From an uncultured Saprospiraceae bacterium (lineage in GTDB: Bacteria; Bacteroidota; Bacteroidia; Chitinophagales; Saprospiraceae): a DNA stretch of 5,666 nt. The translations under genes and the position numbers were made by a program. Where the stretch lies: positions 1 through 5,666 of the forward strand of contig CALGLS010000545.1 in NCBI GenBank assembly GCA_937959375.1. Reading direction: 5' to 3'. Below are positions 1 through 4,957 of this stretch, piece by piece; position 1 is the first letter of the stretch; every line of letters begins with the position of its first letter. The notes under the pieces were generated by a model that saw nothing but the letters and a program-made list of their open reading frames with translations, was not told the DNA's origin and did no database searches.

Positions 1-10
1 AGGAAATTTT

Positions 11-53
11 AAACTCAAAACTCAATTTCAAACTCAATCTCAATCTCAATTTT
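11..53. repeat. Degenerate hexamer microsatellite (AAACTC/AATCTC)
   Basis: About seven consecutive units of 6-7 bases are visible: AAACTC, AAAACTC, AATTTC, AAACTC, AATCTC, AATCTC, AATTTT. Read on the reverse strand this gives an alternating Ile-Glu/Phe-Glu string in one frame, which is a by-product of the repeat and not a sign of a protein. Forward frames through it are low-complexity and soon hit stops (TAA at 80-82 in one frame, TAG at 60-62 in another). It is probably a slippage-prone intergenic tract; no function is evident. Confidence 0.7.
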
Positions 54-72
54 GCCCGTTAGATGCGGAGCA

Positions 73-135
73 CACGATTTAATCCCTCGACTCGTTGCAC
101 TCGCTATGTCTAGAGCCATACAGGTCGGGATGACA
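73..135. repeat. Palindromic element, possible interspersed (REP-like) repeat
   Basis: The segment can fold as a hairpin. ATCCC (82-86) pairs with GGGAT (127-131), and after a two-base TC bulge GAC (89-91) pairs with GTC followed by one offset base (124-126). Inside it TATG (105-108) pairs with CATA (117-120). On the reverse strand it begins TGTCATCCCGAC and ends GAGTCGAGGGAT. That pattern resembles the GTCAT(C/T)CCGA...GAGGGAT palindromes I recall scattered between genes in Bacteroidota. It is also more GC-rich than the flanking intergenic DNA. Only one copy lies in the window, so its repetitive nature is inferred from resemblance and not demonstrated here. Confidence 0.4.
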
Positions 136-153
136 ACTAAGGTGTTTTCCTCT

Positions 154-202
154 TTTCCTTTAACTCTACCTATCGGCCAGCTAGGCTTCACTCCAAAGGA
201 AA
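154..202. repeat. Inverted repeat in the gap before the peptidase gene
   Basis: TTTCCTTT (154-161) and AAAGGAAA (195-202) form a perfect 8-bp inverted repeat around a 33-base loop, which itself holds a short GCC/GGC pairing (176-178 with 184-186). It is not followed by a T-tract, so it is not an obvious terminator. The rest of 136-298 shows no convincing gene. A poor -7-like match (TACATTGG at 243-250) exists but its spacing to the nearest upstream TTG (215-217) is too long to call a promoter. The inverted repeat could be chance in A/T- and polypurine-rich DNA. Confidence 0.3.
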
Positions 203-298
203 CTGCCACTGTAATTGAGCTTATAATTTCCAATTTTTTCGCTACATTGGGTGGCTGCTTTGAATCTCAACTCAGCAGTAGGAGAAATTGCTATTAAA

Positions 299-2278
299 AT
301 GACCATAAAAAGCCTTGTTTTTATATTCTTTTGGATGTTGGCTATGACTTGCTTTGCGCAAAATACGCCACTATCACCACGCACAGCTAATTATGACATG
401 GACCTGACATTAGATCCTGTAGAAAAAAGAGTCAGTTGTGTTGAGGTACTTACCTGGAATAATCCGTCAACGGATACCATCTACGAATTACAATTTCATA
501 TTTATCAGAATGCTTTTAAGAACACCAATTCTACTTTTATGCAGGAGCGTGGATTCTTTTCAGATATTCTTGCGGATGCTGCAGAGAACTGTGGTTGGAG
601 TTGGGTCAACATCCAATCAATAAGTGACGAGTATGGCAATGATCTAAAAACGGGTATGAAATACATTCAGCCGGATGACAATAATGAGGCTGACGAAACA
701 GTACTTTCCGTTCCGCTCCCTAATCCTGTTTTGCCAAAAGGCAGTATAAAAGTAAACCTGAATTGGGAATCAATCGTTCCTAAAACGATGCCTCGAAATG
801 GGCAAAATATGGATTACTTTTTCATGGCACAGTGGTTTCCTAAAGTAGGTGTCTACGAACCTGCCGGTACGCGCTATGCCAAAAAAGGCCAATGGAATTG
901 TCATCAATATCATTCTAAAGGTGAGTACTATGCTGACTTTGGAAATTACAATGTTTCGATCACAGCGCCGAGCAATTATGTTATTGGAGCGAGTGGTGTT
1001 TTGGTTGATGAAAAAGAAGTAAACGGGATGAAGACGTCTTCTTTTGCAGTGGAAGATGTGATTGATTATACTTGGACGGCTTCGCCACATTTTGTGGATA
1101 TTCGAGAAGAGTGGAAAGACGTTACTATTCGCGTTTTGCTTTATCCTGATCACGAACACCTTGCAACGAGATACATCAATTCTATTAGATATTCGCTTGA
1201 GTATTTTGAAAAATATTTGGGCAAATACCCCTACCCTATTATCACTATTGTGGATCCACCAATACATGGTATTTTTTCAGCGGGAATGGAATATCCGACC
1301 TTGATAACAGGATTGAGTTCTTGTGTTTTACCGAAAGGTATTCGCACCGTTGAAACCTTAGCGATTCATGAATTTACGCATCAGTATTTCATGCAAATGA
1401 TTGCGACTCATGAAGTAGAAGAACCTTTTTTGGATGAAGGATTTACCACTTATTTTGAAGGTCGAATTTTAGATCATTACTACGGCGGCAATAGTTCAAC
1501 GATAGATGTGTTGCGGATTAAAGTTGGAAACATCGAATTAAATCGAGCTGATTATTTCAAAATGGCCAATCCTCAAATTGCAGAAAATGCACGAAAAAGC
1601 TGGCAGTTTAAAGATGGTGGTTATGGCGAAATATCTTATAATAAAACGGCTGTTTGGTTACGTACCTTAGAAGGTATCGTTGGTATTGAAACCATGAACA
1701 AGATTATGAAAACCTATTTCCAGAAATGGAAATTCAAACATCCTTCCGCTCGTGATTTTATTGATGTAGCAACAGAAGTTGTTCGCGCAGATCATGGTGA
1801 TGCTTTTGGTGAGAACCTCGATTGGTTTTTTGATCAGGTAATTTATGGTACAGAACTTTGTGATTACAAACTCGCTTCTATTGACCACAGTCCTTCTTAC
1901 AATCAAGCAGGTCGATTAAATGGTGAAGCCTGTGTAAAACCTGATAGCATCGTCAATAGCCAACTTACTATATCCAAAGTTACAATTCATCGCCTTGGCG
2001 GAATGACCTTACCCGTTGACGTAATGGTACATTTTGAAGATGGCGAAACGGTGATGGAAAAATGGGATGGCCGGGCACGTAGCCACAGTTTCACTTATTC
2101 GAGATCTTCAAAAGTTGATTTTGCAGAAATAGATCCGGAGCGAAAAATATATATTGATAAAAACTTCATTAATAATAGTTTGACCACTAAGGTGCAGGAA
2201 AAAGGCATTCGCAAGTATCTCGTACAATTTATGTCGTGGATGCAAAACGCAATGCTTGGACTTAGTTTCTTTTGTTAG
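299..2278 (+). CDS. Secreted M1-family zinc metallopeptidase (aminopeptidase-like)
   Basis: This gene encodes 659 residues. The N-terminus is a clear signal peptide (hydrophobic core at about 5-18, likely cleavage in CFA|QN after residue 20), so the enzyme probably acts in the periplasm or at the cell surface. The gluzincin zinc site is complete: HEFTH at 357-361, with the third ligand E380 exactly 18 residues later in LDEGFTTYFEG. The substrate-anchoring loop is GMEYP (329-333, equivalent to GAMEN), and Y447 in ISYNK is the likely transition-state tyrosine. The order is beta-rich N-terminal domain, catalytic domain at about 265-520, and a small beta domain at about 550-622; there is no long ERAP-type C-terminal helical domain. 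A GTG at 251 would extend the frame by 16 residues but would bury the signal peptide, so ATG 299 is chosen; TAGGAGAA (279-286) lies upstream at a rather long distance. Family membership is secure; the natural substrate is unknown. A membrane-protein gene follows after 9 nt. Confidence 0.95.
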   Translation: MTIKSLVFIFFWMLAMTCFAQNTPLSPRTANYDMDLTLDPVEKRVSCVEVLTWNNPSTDTIYELQFHIYQNAFKNTNSTFMQERGFFSDILADAAENCGWSWVNIQSISDEYGNDLKTGMKYIQPDDNNEADETVLSVPLPNPVLPKGSIKVNLNWESIVPKTMPRNGQNMDYFFMAQWFPKVGVYEPAGTRYAKKGQWNCHQYHSKGEYYADFGNYNVSITAPSNYVIGASGVLVDEKEVNGMKTSSFAVEDVIDYTWTASPHFVDIREEWKDVTIRVLLYPDHEHLATRYINSIRYSLEYFEKYLGKYPYPIITIVDPPIHGIFSAGMEYPTLITGLSSCVLPKGIRTVETLAIHEFTHQYFMQMIATHEVEEPFLDEGFTTYFEGRILDHYYGGNSSTIDVLRIKVGNIELNRADYFKMANPQIAENARKSWQFKDGGYGEISYNKTAVWLRTLEGIVGIETMNKIMKTYFQKWKFKHPSARDFIDVATEVVRADHGDAFGENLDWFFDQVIYGTELCDYKLASIDHSPSYNQAGRLNGEACVKPDSIVNSQLTISKVTIHRLGGMTLPVDVMVHFEDGETVMEKWDGRARSHSFTYSRSSKVDFAEIDPERKIYIDKNFINNSLTTKVQEKGIRKYLVQFMSWMQNAMLGLSFFC

Positions 2279-2287
2279 CATAGAAAG

Positions 2288-3157
2288 ATGAACGCAATTA
2301 CAGCATATAAAGAGGCTTGGAAAGCCGTATGGAAGACGCGCAAGATGTGGTTGCTTCTCTATGGCGTAAGTTTCCTATTGGCGCTACTTTCGGCAATGCC
2401 TTTGCAAGGTTTTATGGCTGATAATTTGGGAAATTCATTGGCGCTTAACCAAAGTTTACCGGGGTTCAATTATGGTTTCATTGGAGATGTCATGAATGAA
2501 TATGGTGATGTGATTAGTTTGGTTTTAAACCAATCGCTAGCATTTGCCATCTGCTTTTTCTTAGCAACTGTTTTTTGTTTAGGAGGCATCCTTTCGATTT
2601 TCAAGCAAGAGGAAATCGAATATAATGGCGCTATATTTTGGCAAGGCTGTAGTCGTTACTTTTGGCGACTGTTGCGCTTAAGTATTTACTTCTTATTTTT
2701 TCATTTACTGCTATTTGGGATATTTGCTTCTGCATATTTAGCTTATACGAACGGGCTAAATCCTTTTGAAACAGAGAGTGAAACTTTGTGGATCAACACC
2801 TTCCACATCATGGCCCCTATCTATCTGTTATTTGCTACATTTTTATTCATGGTACATGACTATGCGAAGTTACATGTGATTCATTCTAATCGCATCTTAC
2901 TCACTGTTCCTATCTTAGAAGCTTTCCGTTTGGTGTTTAGAAATCTGATAAAATTTTTCTCTCTCTATCTACTTAACATACTTACTTTCTTATCCTTCTT
3001 TGGGATTTATTTTCTGTTGAAAAATTCCTTTTTGGCTAATTCGTTTGGGACCATCACCTTGTTGTTTTTGTTGACGCAGGTTTTTGTGATGCTGCGGGTT
3101 GCCCTCAAGTTATTAAATCTTGGAGGCGTGACTTTGATGTATAAGAACTTGAAATGA
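2288..3157 (+). CDS. Six-helix integral membrane protein of unknown function
   Basis: The product has 289 residues and no family I can name with confidence. About six transmembrane helices are visible, at roughly 20-40, 82-105, 128-152, 170-190, 222-245 and 252-275. The N-terminus is a short basic and tryptophan-rich amphipathic stretch (YKEAWKAVWKTRKMW), with no cleavable signal. A polar, Asn/Gly-rich loop of about 40 residues separates helices 1 and 2. No catalytic motif, nucleotide-binding site or conserved charged residues inside helices stand out, so a transporter or enzyme cannot be argued. The start is 9 nt after the stop of the M1 peptidase gene, implying one transcript and probably translational coupling. 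The gene ends 70 nt from the converging phosphatase gene; only a weak 5-bp hairpin (AATCT/AGATT, 3163-3184) lies in that gap, with no clear terminator. Coding status is very likely; function is open. Confidence 0.88.
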   Translation: MNAITAYKEAWKAVWKTRKMWLLLYGVSFLLALLSAMPLQGFMADNLGNSLALNQSLPGFNYGFIGDVMNEYGDVISLVLNQSLAFAICFFLATVFCLGGILSIFKQEEIEYNGAIFWQGCSRYFWRLLRLSIYFLFFHLLLFGIFASAYLAYTNGLNPFETESETLWINTFHIMAPIYLLFATFLFMVHDYAKLHVIHSNRILLTVPILEAFRLVFRNLIKFFSLYLLNILTFLSFFGIYFLLKNSFLANSFGTITLLFLLTQVFVMLRVALKLLNLGGVTLMYKNLK

Positions 3158-3227
3158 ATTAGAATCTGTTTTGTCGATAAGATTAGTAGTGTTGAGATAT
3201 AGCTGATGTTAAAAAATTTGGCCTTTG

Positions 3228-3908
3228 TTATTTTTGTTCAACTCGTTTTACAAAAAGCATCTCTTTTTCATCTAAATTAAATACGCATAATTGTCCATGA
3301 CCAACACGGTTGTAGACACAGCCATTGTCGATATTTATTGCAGGTATTTCGTTCAAGATAGTAAGGCTAGCTTCTATTGTATCCTGCGAAGTGGGAGTAT
3401 GCCCATGAACAACGATACGCCCTCGGAGCCAATCTTTTCGGATCTCATGATACCAGTGTCGCGACCACAGCATACCATTTTTATCGTCAAGCGGATCGTT
3501 AGTTCTAAAGTTGAGACCAGCATGTACTAAAATATAATGGTCTACCTCAAAAAAGTGTGGCAGTTTACGCATCCATTCTAAATACTCATAAGGAACCTTA
3601 GCAATTTCATTTGCACCAAAACTAGCCAAGGTTTCACGTCCTCCGTGCATTTTCCAAGCCGACTGTGTACTTTCTTTAGATAATCCTTCAAGCATCATCT
3701 CCTCATGGTTTCCGAGCAAACAGGATACATGGTACCCACTATTTTGCAATTCCCATATGTGATCAATCACAGCTTTGCTATCTGGCCCACGATCAATATA
3801 ATCCCCTAAAAGATATAGTTCATCATTTTTAGAGAAGTTGATTTGCTGCAAGGCAGCTTTAAAAGTTCCAATACAACCATGTATATCTGAGATAGCGTAA
3901 CGAGACAT
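3228..3908 (-). CDS. PPP-family metallophosphatase (serine/threonine phosphatase-like)
   Basis: The 226-residue product carries every signature block of the PPP calcineurin-like fold in order: SDIHG (D8, H10), GDYIDRG (35-41, bridging D36), GNHE (66-69, N67 and H68), VHAGL (H129) and VHGHTP (H168, H170). These residues bind the two metal ions and phosphate, so the enzyme should be active. The length suits the small bacterial group that includes lambda phosphatase and E. coli PrpA/PphA. There is no signal peptide or membrane segment, so it is cytoplasmic. In this group dephosphorylation of phosphoproteins and hydrolysis of dinucleoside tetraphosphates (ApaH-type) are both possible; the sequence does not decide between them. 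It stands alone, divergent from the cyclophilin gene with 257 nt between start codons. I could not find a good Bacteroidota -7 element on this strand. Confidence 0.93.
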   Translation of the reverse strand: MSRYAISDIHGCIGTFKAALQQINFSKNDELYLLGDYIDRGPDSKAVIDHIWELQNSGYHVSCLLGNHEEMMLEGLSKESTQSAWKMHGGRETLASFGANEIAKVPYEYLEWMRKLPHFFEVDHYILVHAGLNFRTNDPLDDKNGMLWSRHWYHEIRKDWLRGRIVVHGHTPTSQDTIEASLTILNEIPAINIDNGCVYNRVGHGQLCVFNLDEKEMLFVKRVEQK

Positions 3909-3982
3909 AAAATTTTAATTAATCTAAACAGGTAAATTGCTGTTTTAGCATTTGAAATATGTGTAATCAACACAAAATGAGA

Positions 3983-3997
3983 CAAGAAAGTTTCTTG
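3983..3997. promoter_or_regulatory. Perfect 15-bp dyad between divergent genes, possible operator
   Basis: CAAGAAA-G-TTTCTTG is a perfect 7-bp inverted repeat around a single central base. It lies 75 nt upstream of the phosphatase start codon and about 170 nt upstream of the cyclophilin start. A one-base centre rules out an RNA hairpin, but it fits a site for a dimeric DNA-binding protein. Nearby are TGTGT/ACACA (3960-3974) and the 8-bp palindrome TAGCGCTA (4029-4036). No regulator gene lies in the window, so the operator role is inference only. Confidence 0.25.
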
Positions 3998-4086
3998 CAG
4001 GTATAGCTATTCTTTTTTTCATATCATCTAGCGCTAATTTAGGAAATATTAAATTTCAGTCATACCTCTTTTTTTATTTAAAAAAA

Positions 4087-4117
4087 TTAGATAAAGTGAA
4101 ATGATTTTATATTTTTG
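4087..4117 (+). promoter_or_regulatory. Bacteroidota-type promoter of the cyclophilin gene
   Basis: TATTTTTG at 4110-4117 matches the Bacteroidota sigma-ABfr -7 consensus TAnnTTTG exactly. A degenerate -33 element (TTAG at 4087-4090, consensus TTG) sits about 20 bases upstream, a normal spacing. Just above it lies a T7-ATTT-A7 tract (4069-4086) that may bend the DNA or act as an UP-like element. Transcription would begin near 4122-4126, giving a leader of about 40 nt before the start codon. Confidence 0.65.
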
Positions 4118-4120
4118 CAC

Positions 4121-4137
4121 GCTTCCATTTAGGAAGT
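4121..4137 (+). other. Small stem-loop at the predicted 5' end of the cyclophilin mRNA
   Basis: CTTCC (4122-4126) and GGAAG (4132-4136) pair perfectly around the five-base loop ATTTA, with a possible extra G-U pair (4121/4137). It lies where transcription from the promoter above should begin, so it could cap and stabilise the 5' end of the mRNA. After it the leader is A/C-rich and lacks a Shine-Dalgarno sequence, which is normal in Bacteroidota. The stem is short and could be chance. Confidence 0.3.
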
Positions 4138-4165
4138 ACATTAACAACACAACCAAAATACTAAC

Positions 4166-4597
4166 ATGCTAGCAGAAATCCACACAGAGAAAGGCTTAAT
4201 GAAAGTTGAGTTTTTCCAAGAAGATGCCCCTAAGACTGTCGAAAACTTTGTAACCCTCTCTAAAAAAGGCTACTACGATGGTCTGACTTTTCACCGTGTA
4301 ATTCCTGATTTTGTTATTCAAGGAGGTTGCCCAAATGGTATTGGCAACGGTGGCCCTGGCTACAAAATTGATTGCGAATTAGATGGCGAAAATCAATTCC
4401 ACGACCGAGGTGTTTTATCAATGGCTCATGCTGGAAGAAACACTGGAGGTTCTCAATTTTTTGTTTGCCACAGCCGTACCAACACTGCACACCTTGACCG
4501 TAACCATACTTGCTTTGGTCGCGTATTTGAAGGCCTAGACGTGATTGATGATATTCGCCAAGGTGACAAAATTGAAAAGATTGTGATTGTAGAATAA
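4166..4597 (+). CDS. ppiB: Cyclophilin-type peptidyl-prolyl cis-trans isomerase
   Basis: The 143-residue product catalyses cis-trans isomerisation of X-Pro bonds and has no signal peptide, so it acts in the cytoplasm. The cyclophilin core is intact: FHRVIPDFVIQGG (42-54) with catalytic R44, F49 and Q52; NGGPGYKIDCE (61-71); LSMAHAGRNTGGSQFFV (84-100) with Q97 and F99; and HLDRNHTCFG (109-118) with H114. Length, the GGCPNG segment, SMAHAG and the HL pair match, as I recall it, Bacillus subtilis PpiB more closely than E. coli PpiB, so the symbol marks subfamily resemblance. H109 stands where human CypA has the cyclosporin-contacting W121, suggesting weak drug binding, as is common in bacterial members. 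It is a single-gene unit with its own promoter (4087-4117) and terminator (4617-4650). Confidence 0.96.
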   Translation: MLAEIHTEKGLMKVEFFQEDAPKTVENFVTLSKKGYYDGLTFHRVIPDFVIQGGCPNGIGNGGPGYKIDCELDGENQFHDRGVLSMAHAGRNTGGSQFFVCHSRTNTAHLDRNHTCFGRVFEGLDVIDDIRQGDKIEKIVIVE

Positions 4598-4616
4598 TCT
4601 TGCTTTCGCAAAAAAT

Positions 4617-4650
4617 AAAAAGCCCGTGCTCCTTGAGTATGGGCTTTTTT
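4617..4650 (+). terminator. Rho-independent terminator after the cyclophilin gene
   Basis: A 14-bp stem pairs 4617-4630 with 4636-4649 (AAAAAGCCCGTGCT with AGTATGGGCTTTTT, two G-U pairs) around the loop CCTTG. The core is GCCC/GGGC, and six Ts (4645-4650) form the 3' side. It begins 19 nt after the cyclophilin stop codon. The matching A-run on the 5' side means it could also stop transcription arriving from the right. Confidence 0.9.
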
Positions 4651-4687
4651 ATTTTGAAAACCTTAGTAAGAAATTGCCTTGAGTATA

Positions 4688-4768
4688 ATGAGGTATTCCT
4701 ATGGTTTAGCATCAATTTTTCTAAAAAGAAAAAAGAGACATCTACTACACAGACTATCAAACACTTAG
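4688..4768 (+). CDS. Possible 26-residue basic small ORF
   Basis: ATG at 4688 opens 26 codons ending in TAG at 4766-4768. The peptide starts MRYSYGLASIFL and continues with a strongly basic segment (KRKKRH), so it has a short hydrophobic part followed by a positive tail. A terminator-like hairpin starts 9 nt after the stop codon, the arrangement expected of a tiny gene or a leader peptide. Against it: no clear promoter, no ribosome-binding signal, an A-rich stretch that yields Lys codons by composition alone, and the ease with which a 26-codon frame arises by chance. Listed as a candidate only. Confidence 0.12.
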   Translation: MRYSYGLASIFLKRKKRHLLHRLSNT

Positions 4769-4777
4769 CAACATTAT

Positions 4778-4814
4778 AATCCCTTACGAGAGACATAACC
4801 GTAAGAGATTTTTT
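4778..4814 (+). terminator. Second terminator-like hairpin in the gap
   Basis: AATC-c-CTTACG (4778-4788) pairs with CGTAAG-a-GATT (4800-4810), ten pairs with one C/A mismatch, around an 11-base loop. The 3' arm runs into six Ts (4809-4814). It is low in GC, so weaker than the terminator at 4617. Because it faces forward about 150 nt upstream of the secreted-protein start, it could end a short transcript from 4651-4777 or attenuate transcription of the downstream gene. Confidence 0.35.
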
Positions 4815-4832
4815 GAATGAATCTATTTTTTT

Positions 4833-4866
4833 GTAAATCAATGAAACATATCCGTACATTGATTAC
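4833..4866. repeat. Inverted repeat (second hairpin of three)
   Basis: AATCAATG (4836-4843) and CATTGATT (4857-4864) form a perfect 8-bp stem around a 13-base loop. With one bulged A (4835) the stem extends by two pairs (GT 4833-4834 with AC 4865-4866). No T-tract follows, so it is not an intrinsic terminator. It may be part of a structured leader or a protein-binding dyad. Confidence 0.4.
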
Positions 4867-4877
4867 TAACTTATTTC

Positions 4878-4908
4878 TTACCTTGTTGACATAACAAACA
4901 ACAAGTAA
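4878..4908. repeat. Inverted repeat (third hairpin of three)
   Basis: CTTGTTG (4882-4888) and CAACAAG (4899-4905) pair perfectly around a 10-base loop. With one bulged C (4881), TTA (4878-4880) and TAA (4906-4908) extend the stem to ten pairs. It ends 49 nt before the start codon of the secreted-protein gene. Its left arm contains TTGTTGAC, which could serve as a -33/-35 element, so an operator overlapping a promoter is an alternative to an RNA hairpin. Confidence 0.4.
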
Positions 4909-4957
4909 AAGCAATACTTTAAAACAAACACTTTTTTTTCTTTAAAAAAATATAGTT

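Larger units (their letters stand above)
4651..4957. other. 307-nt gap between the cyclophilin and the secreted-protein gene
   Basis: No well-supported gene lies here. The stretch is strongly A/T-rich and holds three successive imperfect inverted repeats at 4778-4810, 4833-4866 and 4878-4908 (listed separately), followed by an A/T-only run with eight Ts (4932-4939) and a poly-A leader directly before the next start codon. A 26-codon open frame (4688-4768) is described separately with low confidence. No exact TAnnTTTG promoter was found; the nearest are TATTTTTTTTG (two or three bases too long, around 4824-4833) and TACTTTAA (4915-4922, poor match). Confidence 0.6.

Noticed and set aside
52..297. 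Forward 81-codon open frame upstream of the peptidase gene (and a reverse 72-codon frame at 15-233)
   Set aside because: Both run through the palindromic element and, for the reverse one, end in the microsatellite (Ile-Glu/Phe-Glu string). Neither shows a recognisable domain, signal or promoter, and the forward one overlaps the peptidase upstream region to just before its start.
251..298. GTG start at 251 for the M1 peptidase
   Set aside because: It would add 16 residues (AALNLNSAVGEIAIK) ahead of a well-formed signal peptide that begins at ATG 299.
770..1267. Reverse-strand 165-codon open frame inside the peptidase gene
   Set aside because: It lies wholly within a gene with a complete catalytic signature, and its product has no coherent domain; it is a shadow frame.
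3158..3227. Possible bidirectional terminator between the converging membrane-protein and phosphatase genes
   Set aside because: Only a 5-bp AATCT/AGATT stem with a 12-base loop (3163-3184) and no adjacent T-tract was found, too weak to call.
4043..4057. GAAAT/ATTTC inverted repeat upstream of the cyclophilin gene
   Set aside because: It is five A/T-rich pairs only, expected by chance in this composition.
4314..4859. Reverse-strand 181-codon open frame across the cyclophilin gene and terminator
   Set aside because: It overlaps the cyclophilin reading frame and passes through the strong terminator and hairpins; the translation is low-complexity and unrelated to any family I know.
4886..4922. 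Promoter for the secreted-protein gene (TTGACA at 4886-4891 with TACTTTAA at 4915-4922)
   Set aside because: The spacing is too long for a sigma-70-type promoter and the -7 match is poor for the Bacteroidota consensus.
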